A stretch of DNA of 64,000 nt from Pseudomonas putida W15Oct28. GTDB lineage: Bacteria > Pseudomonadota > Gammaproteobacteria > Pseudomonadales > Pseudomonadaceae. Within the stretch, counting starts at the first letter, position 1; every line of letters starts with the position of its first letter. Below the pieces are notes generated by a model. It was given only the letters and a program-made list of their open reading frames with translations. It did not search any database and was not told the DNA's origin. The position numbers and the translations under genes were made by a program. Positions 26,127 through 35,104 of the stretch are shown piece by piece. The DNA lies in NCBI RefSeq assembly GCF_000708715.2, contig NZ_JENB01000033.1, positions 1 to 64,000 of the forward strand. Reading direction: 5' to 3'.

Positions 26127-27468
26127 TCACAGCGCTTCCGGCAACGGCCAACTGCGCAAAACCCTGCGCCTCTGGCACGTGATCATCATCGGCCTGGCCT
26201 ACCTGACCCCGATGACCGTGTTCGACACCTTCGGCATCGTCAGCGGGATCACCGCCGGCCATGTGCCCAGTGCCTACATCCTGGCGCTGGCGGGCATCCT
26301 GTTCACCGCCGTGAGCTACGGCACCTTGGTAAAGCGCTTCCCGCAGTCGGGCTCGGCGTACACCTACACCCAACGTGCGATCAACCCGCATGTTGGCTTC
26401 CTGGTCGGCTGGTCGTCGCTGCTGGACTACCTGCTGCTGCCGATGGTCAACGCGCTACTGGCCAAGCTGTACCTCTCGGCCATGTTCCCCGAAGTACCGG
26501 AGTGGATATGGGTAGTCGGCTTCGTCAGCCTGATCAGCCTGATCAACATGCGCAGCGTGAACCTGGTGGCGCACTTCAACCTGCTGTTCGTGGGCGTGCA
26601 GGTGGCAATCATCGCCGTGTTCATCTACCTGTGCGTGCGCGGCCTGGGCCAGGGTGAAGGGCTGGGCACCACCTGGAGCCTGCTGCCGTTCGCCGACAAC
26701 CAGACCCACCTCAGCGCGCTGGCCGCCGGTGCGACCATCCTGTGCTTCTCGTTCCTGGGCTTCGACGCAGTCACCTGCCTGTCCGAAGAAACCCGCGACC
26801 CGGCCAAGACCATCCCCCGGGCGATCTTCCTCACCGCACTGATCGGTGGCGTGGTGTTCATCACCGTGTCGTACTTCATCCAGGCCTACTTCCCGACCAT
26901 GGCGCGCTTCCACGACCAGGAAGCGGCCCTGCCGGAAATCGCCCTGTATGTTGGCGGCAAGCTGTTCCAGTCGATTTTCATCGCCTGCACCGTGATCAAC
27001 ACCATCGCGTCGGGCCTGGCCTCGCAAACCAGCGTGTCGCGCCTGCTGTACGTGATGGGCCGCGACAACGTGATCCCGGCCAGCCTCTTTGCCCGCCTGC
27101 ACTCGCGCTACAAGACGCCGGTGCTGAACATTCTCGTGGTGGGGCTGGTTGCGCTGTCGGCGATCTTCTTCGACCTGGTTACCGCCACCTCGATCATCAA
27201 CTTCGGTGCGCTGGTCGCGTTCAGCTTCGTCAACCTGTCCGTGATCAACCACTGCTACCTGCGCGAAGGCAACCGCCGGGGCCTGGCCAACCAGCTGAAG
27301 TACCTGGTGCTGCCAACCATTGGCTTCTGCATCATCGTCTCGCTGTGGCTGGACCTGAACGCGCATTCGCTGATGTTCGGCGGCATCTGGGCTGCGGTCG
27401 GATTGATCTACCTGGGTTGGCTGACCAAAGCCTTCCGGTCGGCGCCGCCCAACTACGTCGCCGAATGA
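26116..27468 (+). CDS. APC-family amino acid/polyamine permease (PuuP-like)
   Basis: A 450-residue inner-membrane transporter with 12 predicted helices. The first helix holds LWHVIIIGLAYLTPMTVFDT and GIVSGITAGHVPSAYILAL, where the unwound segment of APC transporters binds the substrate amine. The motif FLGFDAVTCLSEETRDPAKT (about residues 213-232) is the family hallmark in helix 6-7. It resembles putrescine importer PuuP and neutral/basic amino-acid permeases. The adjacent McpU-like chemoreceptor senses polyamines in P. putida KT2440, so putrescine or a related amine is the likely substrate (inference from context). The start at ATG 26116 has AGGAG 10 nt upstream. Confidence 0.88.
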   Translation: MQPDHSASGNGQLRKTLRLWHVIIIGLAYLTPMTVFDTFGIVSGITAGHVPSAYILALAGILFTAVSYGTLVKRFPQSGSAYTYTQRAINPHVGFLVGWSSLLDYLLLPMVNALLAKLYLSAMFPEVPEWIWVVGFVSLISLINMRSVNLVAHFNLLFVGVQVAIIAVFIYLCVRGLGQGEGLGTTWSLLPFADNQTHLSALAAGATILCFSFLGFDAVTCLSEETRDPAKTIPRAIFLTALIGGVVFITVSYFIQAYFPTMARFHDQEAALPEIALYVGGKLFQSIFIACTVINTIASGLASQTSVSRLLYVMGRDNVIPASLFARLHSRYKTPVLNILVVGLVALSAIFFDLVTATSIINFGALVAFSFVNLSVINHCYLREGNRRGLANQLKYLVLPTIGFCIIVSLWLDLNAHSLMFGGIWAAVGLIYLGWLTKAFRSAPPNYVAE

Positions 27469-27534
27469 CCCACGCTGCCAACAACGCCCGCGCATGACCG
27501 CGGGCGTTGTACTTGATCGAAAAGGAAAGCCCTC

Positions 27535-29601
27535 ATGCCGCTGCGTCGCCTCTCCATCCAGTGGAAGATCACCCTGCTAGCCGGCCTGTGCCTGCTGGCC
27601 ATCGTTGCCCTGCTGGTGGCCACGTCACTGACCCAGGCGCGGCGTAGCGCTGCCCTGGTCAACCAGGCCAACACCGCCATGCTCGACAGCAGCGCGCGCC
27701 AGCGCCTGCAGGCCCACGCCGAGACCCAGGCCCTGCGGGTACAGCGCTACTTCATGGACGCCTACCAGTACGGCAACGGCTTTGCCCGCATGGTGCAGGT
27801 GCTCAAGGCCCGAGGCGGTAGCGACCTGCGCGCCGAGCTGACACGCCAGGCCCGTGCCAGCCTGGCCGGCAACCCGGATGTGATCGGCCTGTACCTGGTG
27901 TTCATGCCCAACGCGCTGGACCAGCAGGACAGCCAGTACCTCGGCCAGGAGGCCGTGGGCAGCAATGAAAGCGGGCGCTTCTCGTTGTACTGGTCGCAGC
28001 CGAGCCCCGGCACCCTGGAACTTGAAGCCATGCCGGAGGCAATGCTCGGCGATGCCAGCATCGGCAGCAACGGCGCGGCGAAGAACCGCTGGCTGACCTG
28101 CCCGCAGGACACCGCCCGTACCTGCATGCTCGAGCCGTACCTCGACGAGGTCAATGGCCGCCAGGTGCTGATGACCAGCATTGCCCTGCCGCTGCTGGAG
28201 CATGGCAAGGTGGTCGGCGTGGTCGGCCTGGACATCGGCCTGAGCAATCTGCAGCAACTGAGCCTGGACGGCCGTCGCGAGCTGTTCGATGGCCAGGGCC
28301 ATGTCAGCATCGCCAGCGCAGCCGGCCTGCTGGCAGGCAACAGCCGCGATGCCAGCGCGCTCGGCAAGCCCATGGACAATACGGTGGCCGACGGCCTGCT
28401 GCGCGTGGCACACCCCTTCGCCCCCATCCCTGACGCCGCCCCGTGGCAGGTGTTGCTGGAACTGCCAGAAAGCGTGCTGCAGGCACCTGCCGTGGCCCTC
28501 AACCAGCGCCTGGATGCCCACAACCAGAATGCCAACCTCACCAGCCTGCTGATCGGCCTTGGCGCCGCCATCGCAGGTTTGCTGCTGGTGTGGCTGACCG
28601 CACGCGGCGTTACCCGGCCAATCCTGGCCGTGGCCGCACGCCTGGAAGACATCGCCAGCGGCGAAGGCGACCTCACCCGCCGCCTGGACTACGCCCGCCA
28701 GGACGAACTGGGCCAGCTCACTCACTGGTTCAACCGCTTCCTCGACAAGCTGCAGCCGGTCATTGCCCAGGTCAAAGGCTCGCTGCAGGAGGCCCGTGGC
28801 ACCGCCGACCAGTCGGCCGCCATCGCCAGCCAGACCAGCAATGGCATGCAGCAGCAGCACCGTGAAATCGAGCAAGTGGCCACGGCAGCCAACGAGATGA
28901 GCGCCACCGCCCTGGATGTCGCCCACAATGCCTCGCAGGCGGCCCAGGCCGCACGCGCCGCCGACCAGGCCAGCCGCGAGGGCCTGCAACTGATCGACAG
29001 CACCCGCCAGGGCATCGATAGCCTGGCTGCCGGCATGAACACGGCCATGGACGAGGCGCGAGCACTGGAGGGCCGCAGCGGCCAGATCGGCTCGGTGCTG
29101 GAGGTGATTCGCACCATCGCCGAGCAGACCAACCTGTTGGCACTCAATGCGGCCATCGAAGCCGCCCGCGCTGGCGAAGCCGGGCGTGGTTTTGCCGTGG
29201 TCGCCGATGAGGTGCGCGGCCTGGCCCAGCGCACGCAGGTGTCGGTGGAGGAAATTCGCCAAGTCATCGAAGGCCTGCAGCAGGGTACCCAGGATGTAGT
29301 GGGGGCCATGCACGAAGGCCAGCGTCAGGCCCAGGCCAGTGCGGCGCACATGGAACAGGCGCTGCCTGCGCTGCAGCGTATTGGCGAGGCGGTGACCGTG
29401 ATCAGCGACATGAACCTGCAGATTGCCTCGGCGGCCGAAGAGCAGAGCGCGGTGGCCGAGGAAGTGAACCGCAACGTGGCGGGCATCCGGGATGTGACAG
29501 AATCACTGGCTGGCCAGGCCGACGAATCGGCGCGCATCAGCCAGGCCCTGAACAGGCTGGCCAACCAGCAACAGGCGCTGATGGAGCAATTTCGCGTGTA
29601 G
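27535..29601 (+). CDS. mcpU: Methyl-accepting chemotaxis protein, McpU-like (dCACHE)
   Basis: A 688-residue chemoreceptor. TM1 covers about 11-31 (ITLLAGLCLLAIVALLVATS). A periplasmic double-CACHE ligand domain spans about 34-335 (GLYLVFMPNALD, VGVVGLDIGLSNLQQL). TM2 is about 336-356 (LLIGLGAAIAGLLLVWLTA), HAMP about 357-411, and the signalling domain runs to the end with hairpin tip EQTNLLALNAAIEAARAGEA (about 528-547). The arrangement and position next to an APC permease match McpU of P. putida KT2440 (PP_1228), a receptor for putrescine, spermidine and cadaverine. The receptor signals to CheA/CheW elsewhere in the genome. AAAGGAAAG precedes the ATG; it starts 66 nt after the permease and probably shares its transcript. 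Confidence 0.9.
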   Translation: MPLRRLSIQWKITLLAGLCLLAIVALLVATSLTQARRSAALVNQANTAMLDSSARQRLQAHAETQALRVQRYFMDAYQYGNGFARMVQVLKARGGSDLRAELTRQARASLAGNPDVIGLYLVFMPNALDQQDSQYLGQEAVGSNESGRFSLYWSQPSPGTLELEAMPEAMLGDASIGSNGAAKNRWLTCPQDTARTCMLEPYLDEVNGRQVLMTSIALPLLEHGKVVGVVGLDIGLSNLQQLSLDGRRELFDGQGHVSIASAAGLLAGNSRDASALGKPMDNTVADGLLRVAHPFAPIPDAAPWQVLLELPESVLQAPAVALNQRLDAHNQNANLTSLLIGLGAAIAGLLLVWLTARGVTRPILAVAARLEDIASGEGDLTRRLDYARQDELGQLTHWFNRFLDKLQPVIAQVKGSLQEARGTADQSAAIASQTSNGMQQQHREIEQVATAANEMSATALDVAHNASQAAQAARAADQASREGLQLIDSTRQGIDSLAAGMNTAMDEARALEGRSGQIGSVLEVIRTIAEQTNLLALNAAIEAARAGEAGRGFAVVADEVRGLAQRTQVSVEEIRQVIEGLQQGTQDVVGAMHEGQRQAQASAAHMEQALPALQRIGEAVTVISDMNLQIASAAEEQSAVAEEVNRNVAGIRDVTESLAGQADESARISQALNRLANQQQALMEQFRV

Positions 29602-29609
29602 CCTGTAAA

Positions 29610-29703
29610 GGCCTCTTCGCGGGCACGCCCGCTCCCACAGGTACATCGTCGCCTTCGAGGCCGGCACAGAGCCTGTGGGAGCGGGCGTGCCCGCGAAGAG
29701 GCC
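29610..29703. repeat. BIME (paired REP palindromes)
   Basis: Inverted units 29610-29641 and 29672-29703, each AGGCCTCTTCGCGGGC...CTCCCACAG, directly follow mcpU. Confidence 0.9.
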
Positions 29704-29746
29704 GGTACAGACACCCCGGCATTATCGTTTTTACTGAGCACAAGTC

Positions 29747-30706
29747 ATGCAAACCGCAACCAGATCCACCTTCTTCGACATCACCAGCGAACAGGGCCTG
29801 TTACGCACCTCGATTGCCGTCACCCTGTTCATCGCCACCATCGGCATCGCCTTCGGCCTGGCCTCCGGCTCGTTCTCCATCGTCTTCGACGGCGTGTACT
29901 CGCTGGTCGACGCCAGCATGAGCGGCCTGTCGCTTGTCGTGGTCAAGCTGATCACCTCGCACACCACCAGCGTGCAAATGTCGCGCAAGCTGCGCGAGCG
30001 CTTCACCATGGGCTTCTGGCACCTGGAACCGATGGTGCTGGCACTCAACGGCATCCTGCTCAGCGGTGTGGCCATCTACGCGCTGATCAACGCCGTCAGT
30101 AGCCTGCTGCAAGGCGGGCGCCACCTGGAGTTCGGCATTGCCATGGTCTATGCCGTGCTGACCGTGATCACCTGCGTGACCATCGCCGTCGTCGAAGCCC
30201 GCGCCAACCGCAAGCTGAAGTCAGACTTCGTGCGCATGGACGTCAAGGGCTGGGTGATGTCGGCCAGCATCACCGCCGCGCTGCTGATCGCCTTCTGCTT
30301 CGGTTACGCGGTGCAGGGCACGTCGCTGGAGTGGGTGTCGCCGTACATCGACCCGGCGGTGCTGGCGCTTGTGTGCCTGGTGATCGTGCCGCTGCCGATG
30401 TCGGTGGTGCGCCAGGCACTGTCGGAAATATTCCTGGTCACCCCCGGCGACCTCAAGCTGCATGTAGATGAAGTGGCCAAGGCCTTCGTCGCCCGCCACG
30501 GGCTGCAGTCGTACCGCGCCTATGTCGCCAAGGTCGGGCGCTCACGGGAGATCGAGCTGTACTTCATCGTGCCAAAGACCATGGCTGCGAAGACCATTGA
30601 TGAATGGGATACGTGGCGCAACGAGATTGGTAATGCGGTAGGCGGCGAAGGGCCGGACCGCTGGATCACCGTGGTGTTCACTGGCGACCCGGAGTGGGCT
30701 GAGTAA
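29747..30706 (+). CDS. Cation diffusion facilitator-like protein with degenerate metal site
   Basis: A 319-residue protein with about six helices and a C-terminal cytoplasmic domain (VDEVAKAFVARHGLQSYRAY, ...RSREIELYFIV) typical of CDF proteins. The transmembrane zinc site, in E. coli FieF built from D45-x3-D49 and H153-x3-D157, is changed here. The first pair aligns with VYSLVDAS, so Tyr replaces the first Asp, and the second with DVKGWVMSAS, so Gly and Ser replace His and Asp. Only one of the four ligands remains. It may be a non-metal or altered-specificity transporter. The gene stands alone between a BIME and a bidirectional terminator. Confidence 0.8.
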   Translation: MQTATRSTFFDITSEQGLLRTSIAVTLFIATIGIAFGLASGSFSIVFDGVYSLVDASMSGLSLVVVKLITSHTTSVQMSRKLRERFTMGFWHLEPMVLALNGILLSGVAIYALINAVSSLLQGGRHLEFGIAMVYAVLTVITCVTIAVVEARANRKLKSDFVRMDVKGWVMSASITAALLIAFCFGYAVQGTSLEWVSPYIDPAVLALVCLVIVPLPMSVVRQALSEIFLVTPGDLKLHVDEVAKAFVARHGLQSYRAYVAKVGRSREIELYFIVPKTMAAKTIDEWDTWRNEIGNAVGGEGPDRWITVVFTGDPEWAE

Positions 30707-30744
30707 GCTGGGGGCGCAAAGCGGCCCCAGAATCCCGAAAACGA

Positions 30745-30778
30745 AAAAGCCCGCGGCCATTTCTGGCCGCGGGCTTTG
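30745..30778. terminator. Bidirectional terminator (CDF gene / tRNA-Lys)
   Basis: The stem AAGCCCGCGGCCATT...GGCCGCGGGCTTT is flanked by A-run and T-run. On the minus strand, GCTTTTTCG serves the tRNA gene. Confidence 0.9.
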
Positions 30779-30790
30779 ACGTACTGCGTA

Positions 30791-30866
30791 TGGTGGGTCG
30801 TGTAGGATTCGAACCTACGACCAATTGGTTAAAAGCCAACTGCTCTACCAACTGAGCTAACGACCC
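30791..30866 (-). tRNA. tRNA-Lys (TTT)
   Basis: The minus strand gives a 76-nt tRNA with encoded CCA. Acceptor stem GGGTCGT/ACGACCC, D arm AGCTCAGTTGGTAGAGC, anticodon loop CTTTTAA (anticodon TTT) and T arm GGTTCGAATCC. Confidence 0.98.
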
Positions 30867-30926
30867 GTTTGATGGCGCGTATAATACTGATTTCTAACGA
30901 GAAATCAATACCCCATCAAGGTTTTT

Positions 30927-31601
30927 TCAAAAATACCGGGTCGGGTCTGTTACGCCGGCCGCCTTGAAGCCGTCGGCGCGCAGGCGGCAGCTGTCGCATT
31001 TGCCACAGGCGCGGCCATCATCGTCGGCCTGGTAGCAGGAAACGGTCAGGCTGTAATCCACGCCCCGGGCCATACCGGCCTGCACGATCTGCGCCTTGCT
31101 CAGGTTTTGCAGCGGCGCCTGAATACGGAAGCCCTGCCCTTCTACCCCGGCCTTGGTCGCCAGGTTGGCCATGCGCTCGAAGGCTTCGACGAACTCGGGG
31201 CGGCAATCGGGGTAACCGGAGTAATCCACGGCATTGACGCCGATGAAGATGTCACGCGCTTCCAGCACTTCAGCCCAACCCAGGGCCAGCGAAAGGAACA
31301 CGGTGTTACGCGCAGGCACGTAGGTAACCGGGATGCCTTCACTCGGGGCTTCCGGCACGTCGATGCTGCTGTCGGTCAACGCCGAACCCCCGATACCGTC
31401 GAGGTTCAGGCCGATCACCTTGTGCTCGACTACACCCAGGTCGCGGGCGACGCGGGCAGCAGCATCCAGCTCGGCGCGGTGGCGCTGGCCATAGTCAAAG
31501 CTCATGGTGTAGCAGCTGTAGCCTTCGGCCTTGGCCATGGCCACCACGGTGGCCGAGTCCAGGCCGCCGGACAACAGGATTACTGCGCGCTTGTCTGTCA
31601 T
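30927..31601 (-). CDS. queC: 7-cyano-7-deazaguanine (preQ0) synthase
   Basis: A 224-residue ATP-dependent enzyme that converts 7-carboxy-7-deazaguanine and ammonia to preQ0, a precursor of queuosine in tRNA. The PP-loop motif AVILLSGGLDSATV lies at about residues 6-19. The C-terminal zinc site is C-x8-C-x2-C-x2-C in CYQADDDGRACGKCDSC (about 189-205). The ATG at 31599-31601 has GAGGAG upstream; an earlier in-frame start at 31643 would overlap queE and has none. It follows queE by 17 nt in one operon, just downstream of the Tol-Pal operon as in other pseudomonads. Confidence 0.97.
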   Translation of the reverse strand: MTDKRAVILLSGGLDSATVVAMAKAEGYSCYTMSFDYGQRHRAELDAAARVARDLGVVEHKVIGLNLDGIGGSALTDSSIDVPEAPSEGIPVTYVPARNTVFLSLALGWAEVLEARDIFIGVNAVDYSGYPDCRPEFVEAFERMANLATKAGVEGQGFRIQAPLQNLSKAQIVQAGMARGVDYSLTVSCYQADDDGRACGKCDSCRLRADGFKAAGVTDPTRYF

Positions 31602-31618
31602 GTGTGCTTGCTCCTCAA

Positions 31619-32266
31619 TCAACGTCCGGGTTCGTCGTTCCACAGCAGCTTGTGCAGCTGCATCTGGAAACGTACGGGCAGGTTGTCAGCGACGATCCAG
31701 TCCGCCAGGTGGCTGGCGTTTACCTGGTGGTGGCTGGGTGAGAACAACACCTCACCAGCACGCTCGGCCAGGTTGTACTGGATCAGCTTGGAAACCGCCC
31801 AGTCATAGTCCTCACGCGAACAGATGACGAACTTGACCTGGTCGTTGCGGGTCAGCTGCTCGATGTTCTCGTAGCGGTTACGGTGCGATTCTTCGGAACC
31901 CGGGGTCTTCAGGTCGACCACGCGGCTGACGCGGGTGTCGGTACCCGCGATATCCAGCGCGCCACTGGTCTCCAGCGATACCTCGTAGCCAGCGTCACAC
32001 AGGCGCTGCAGCAACGGCAGGGCGTTGGGCTGGGCCAATGGCTCACCACCGGTCACACAGACGTAGCGGGGCTTGAAGCCGGCAACCTGCTCAAGGATCG
32101 AATCGAGGGTACGAATGGTGCCGCCAGTGAAGGCATAGGCACTGTCGCAGTACTGGCAGCGCAGGGGGCAACCGGTAAGGCGCACGAATACGGTGGGCAG
32201 GCCAGCCGTTCGCGTTTCACCCTGCAAAGAGTAAAAGACTTCTGTGATGCGTAATGTGTCTTGCAT
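31619..32266 (-). CDS. queE: 7-carboxy-7-deazaguanine synthase (radical SAM)
   Basis: A 215-residue radical-SAM enzyme that turns 6-carboxytetrahydropterin into 7-carboxy-7-deazaguanine for queuosine. The cluster motif C-x3-C-x2-C is seen as CPLRCQYCDSAYAF (about residues 33-46), and the SAM-binding GGEPLAQ at about 73-79. The start is the ATG at 32264-32266. It lies 17 nt before queC, and about 170 nt after cpoB, with a terminator in the gap. Confidence 0.96.
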   Translation of the reverse strand: MQDTLRITEVFYSLQGETRTAGLPTVFVRLTGCPLRCQYCDSAYAFTGGTIRTLDSILEQVAGFKPRYVCVTGGEPLAQPNALPLLQRLCDAGYEVSLETSGALDIAGTDTRVSRVVDLKTPGSEESHRNRYENIEQLTRNDQVKFVICSREDYDWAVSKLIQYNLAERAGEVLFSPSHHQVNASHLADWIVADNLPVRFQMQLHKLLWNDEPGR

Positions 32267-32383
32267 GATCGCCACGGGCGTGACAGCTAAACAGGCTGCC
32301 CGCCTCCGTCAGGCACTGTCGCGGACTCGACATGGCGTTATCCGCAGCAGCGTGTTTACGAAAAAAGGGCAGTGATTCTAACG

Positions 32384-32412
32384 AAAAAACCCGCGACTGG
32401 CGCGGGTTTCTT
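32384..32412 (-). terminator. Terminator of the Tol-Pal operon
   Basis: On the minus strand, AAACCCGCGCCAGTCGCGGG then TTTTTTCG, about 25 nt after the cpoB stop. Confidence 0.9.
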
Positions 32413-32434
32413 TCGAGCGGTACAGCTACAACGC

Positions 32435-33241
32435 TCAGAGCTTCTGCAAGTCACGCTGTGCCAGCTGCGCGGCAGAGGTGCCGGGGTACTGGGTGATGAC
32501 CTGCTGCAGGATGCCCTTGACCTTGTCGGTATGGCCCATGCGGCGCTCGACGTCGGCCAGTTTGTAGAGCGAATCCGGCACTTTACTGTGCTTGGGATAC
32601 TTCTGGCTGACTTGGGCGAAAGCCTGACTGGCACCCGGCAGATCGCCTTTGGCCAGGTTCACTTCACCCAACCAGTACTGCGCGTTGCCGGCGTACTGGC
32701 TGTTGGGGTACTTGCGCAGGAAGGCATTGAACGCCTGGCTGGCCTTGTCAAAGTCTTTCTGTTTGATCAGGTCGAAAGCAGCATCGTAGTAGAGCTTCTC
32801 TTTCGCTGGATCACCGGGCTCGCTACTGGCGGCCGGTTGTTGCGCAGCAGCACCAGCTGCTGCACCCGGGGCGGCATTTGAAGCACCACCACCGGAGGAA
32901 TTGTCAGGGGTCGCGGCAGGTGCGGCGCCACTGTTGATGCGACGGTCCAGGTCCTGGTATCGCTCCAGGTTTTCCTGCTTCATGCGCGACACATCGTTCT
33001 GCAGCTCTTCGATGATGCCTTGCTGGCGGGAAAGCTGGTCCTGCATCTGTTGCAGCTGCATGAACAGCTGGCCTTGTGCAGAGGCAGGGGCCGAAGCCCC
33101 TGACCCGGCATAGGCGCCGCTCGTGCCATAACCCACAGGCGGATAGCTGCCTGCGTTGTCATCTACTACAGGGACCTCAGCCCAGGCCGCGAGCGGCAGG
33201 CTGAGTGCGAGGACGGTTACTACACGGCGGCACATACGCAT
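32435..33241 (-). CDS. cpoB: Cell-division coordinator CpoB (YbgF)
   Basis: A 268-residue periplasmic protein. Signal peptide at 1-21 (MRMCRRVVTVLALSLPLAAW, then A). An N-terminal coiled coil spans about 60-105 (QLQQMQDQLSRQQGIIEELQ), which drives trimer formation. A Gly/Ala/Ser/Pro-rich linker spans about 107-145. Three TPR repeats follow (YDAAFDLIKQKDFDKASQAF, YWLGEVNLAKGDLPGASQAF and YKLADVERRMGHTDKVKGIL). In E. coli it couples PBP1B peptidoglycan synthesis to Tol-Pal constriction of the outer membrane. It begins 6 nt after the pal stop and is last in the Tol-Pal operon. Confidence 0.96.
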   Translation of the reverse strand: MRMCRRVVTVLALSLPLAAWAEVPVVDDNAGSYPPVGYGTSGAYAGSGASAPASAQGQLFMQLQQMQDQLSRQQGIIEELQNDVSRMKQENLERYQDLDRRINSGAAPAATPDNSSGGGASNAAPGAAAGAAAQQPAASSEPGDPAKEKLYYDAAFDLIKQKDFDKASQAFNAFLRKYPNSQYAGNAQYWLGEVNLAKGDLPGASQAFAQVSQKYPKHSKVPDSLYKLADVERRMGHTDKVKGILQQVITQYPGTSAAQLAQRDLQKL

Positions 33242-33247
33242 AAGAAC

Positions 33248-33748
33248 TTACTTACGCAGTTCTACGCGGCGGTTCTGAGCCCAGGATTGCTCGTCGTTGC
33301 CAGTGGCAACAGGACGCTCTTCACCGTAGGAGACCAGTTCCAGCTGAGCAGGGGAAACGCCCTGCAGAACCAGGTAACGCTGAACGGCCTTGGCACGGCG
33401 CTCACCCAGAGCCATGTTGTACTCGCGGGTGCCGCGCTCGTCGGTGTTGCCTTCCAGAACAACGCGGCTGCCGTTGGACTTCAGGTCCTTGGCGTGAACG
33501 TCCAGAGCGCGCATGGCTTCTGGCTTCAGGTCCGAGCTGTCGTATTCGAAGTAGAAGGTGGTGATTGCGCGCAGGGCGGCTTCTTCGCTCAGGGAACCGT
33601 CAACAGCGCCAGTGTTGGCACCGTAGCCAGCGTTCGGATCTACAGCAGCGCCTTCGCCTGCGTTGTCACCGCCCTTCGAGGAGCAACCTACAGCTACAGC
33701 CATGGCCAGAGCCAGCGCAGCGAATTTACCAAACTTCAGCATTTCCAT
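33248..33748 (-). CDS. pal: Peptidoglycan-associated lipoprotein Pal (OprL)
   Basis: A 166-residue outer-membrane lipoprotein that binds peptidoglycan and TolB. Signal peptide MEMLKFGKFAALALAMAVAV ends at GC with the lipidated Cys at about residue 22. The OmpA-like domain contains TTFYFEYDSSDLKPEAMRAL, then NTDERGTREYNMALGERRAK (about residues 117-136), the diaminopimelate-binding loop. The ATG at 33746-33748 has AGGAG 7 nt upstream. In pseudomonads it is also called OprL. It sits between tolB and cpoB. Confidence 0.98.
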   Translation of the reverse strand: MEMLKFGKFAALALAMAVAVGCSSKGGDNAGEGAAVDPNAGYGANTGAVDGSLSEEAALRAITTFYFEYDSSDLKPEAMRALDVHAKDLKSNGSRVVLEGNTDERGTREYNMALGERRAKAVQRYLVLQGVSPAQLELVSYGEERPVATGNDEQSWAQNRRVELRK

Positions 33749-33802
33749 CGTGAAACTCCTAATGAAACCCCAGTGTGTTAAGCAAAACGTATTACGCCGC
33801 AA

Positions 33803-35104
33803 TCAGTTCAGGTAAGGGGACCAGGACGGTTCTCTGACTTCGCCTTGAGCGGTAGGAAGTGGGAGCCTCACGCGGCCATTAAGCGACACGAGCATCAAGA
33901 CTCCCCGGCCCTGCTGGCGGGTGGCGTAGATTAGCATGGTGCCGTTTGGCGCAACAGTGGGAGACTCATCAAGACTTGTTTCCGAGAGAATCTTTACACT
34001 TCCGCGTTGCAAGTCCTGTGCCGCCACTTTGAAGTTGGTAAAGCCCTGTTGGCGATGGATCATCACCAGGGTCTTTTCGTCAGCGGACAGTTTCGGGTTG
34101 GCGTTGTAGTTGCCAACGAAGGTTACGCGCTCGGCCCCCCCACCGCTGACCGACTGTTTGTAGATCTGCGGTTTGCCGCCACGGTCAGACGTGAAGTAAA
34201 GGGTATTGCCATCTTTACCCCAGAACGGCTCGGTGTTGATACCTGGGCCTGCGGTAACCCGGTTGATCTGGCGCGACGCCACGTTCATCACGTAGATGTC
34301 CGGGTTGCCGTCTTTCGACAGCACGAACGCCAGGCGCGAACCATCCGGCGACCAGGCTGGCGCGCCGTTCAGGCCTTCGAAGTTGGTCACCTGCTCGCGG
34401 CGGCCGGTATCGATGTTCTGAATGAAGATGCGCGGGCGTCTCTGCTCGAACGACACATAGGCGATACGCTTGCCATCCGGCGCAAAGCGCGGCGACAGGA
34501 TCGGCTCACGCGATTGCAGCAGGGTGACCGCACGCGCACCGTCGTAGTCCGAACGCTGCAGCGTATAGCGGGTGTTGTTGGTGGAGAAACGCTCGGCCGT
34601 CACGTACAGCATACGGGTAGAGAACGCACCCTTGATGCCGGTGAGCTTCTCGAACGATTGGTCAGCAATGTAGTGCGCCATGTCACGCAACTGGTCGGTG
34701 CTGCCCGCGACGCTGCCGGTCAGCACTTGCTGCTCGGTGGCGACGTTGAACAGCGCGTACTGCACCTGCAGGCGACCGCCCGACGGCACGATGCTGCCGA
34801 CCATCACGTACTGGGCACCCAGCGCTTTCCAGTCACGGAAGATGACTTCGCTGGCCTGCGACGGCTGGCTGATCATGTTCTGCCGTGGAATCGGCGAGTA
34901 GTAGCCGGAGTTGCGCAGGTCGTTGCCAATGATGTCGGCAATGTCCTCGGGCAGCACGCTGCCACCTTGCAGGCCGAACGGCACTACCGCGATTGGCGTT
35001 GCCCGGTCGCTGCCACTGGTGACCAGGATGTTCTTTTCCTCTGCCACCGCCATGCCTGCCACGCAGCACAGCATGACCAGCAGTCCTCTCAGACGTTTAA
35101 TCAC
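33803..35104 (-). CDS. tolB: Tol-Pal system beta-propeller protein TolB
   Basis: A 433-residue periplasmic protein. Signal peptide about 1-21 (LLVMLCCVAGMAVAE). An N-terminal domain with PIAVVPFGLQGGSVLPEDIA is followed by a six-bladed propeller of WD-like repeats: YVSFEQRRPRIFIQNIDTG, PAWSPDGSRLAFVLSKDGNP and PFWGKDGNTLYFTSDRGGKP. It shuttles between TolA and Pal. The GTG start (35102-35104) overlaps the tolA stop by 4 nt, and it ends 54 nt before pal. Confidence 0.97.
   Translation of the reverse strand: MIKRLRGLLVMLCCVAGMAVAEEKNILVTSGSDRATPIAVVPFGLQGGSVLPEDIADIIGNDLRNSGYYSPIPRQNMISQPSQASEVIFRDWKALGAQYVMVGSIVPSGGRLQVQYALFNVATEQQVLTGSVAGSTDQLRDMAHYIADQSFEKLTGIKGAFSTRMLYVTAERFSTNNTRYTLQRSDYDGARAVTLLQSREPILSPRFAPDGKRIAYVSFEQRRPRIFIQNIDTGRREQVTNFEGLNGAPAWSPDGSRLAFVLSKDGNPDIYVMNVASRQINRVTAGPGINTEPFWGKDGNTLYFTSDRGGKPQIYKQSVSGGGAERVTFVGNYNANPKLSADEKTLVMIHRQQGFTNFKVAAQDLQRGSVKILSETSLDESPTVAPNGTMLIYATRQQGRGVLMLVSLNGRVRLPLPTAQGEVREPSWSPYLN

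Noticed and set aside
30896..32300. preQ1-type riboswitch before queE/queC
   Set aside because: No recognisable aptamer or terminator-antiterminator pair was found in the short leader before queE.
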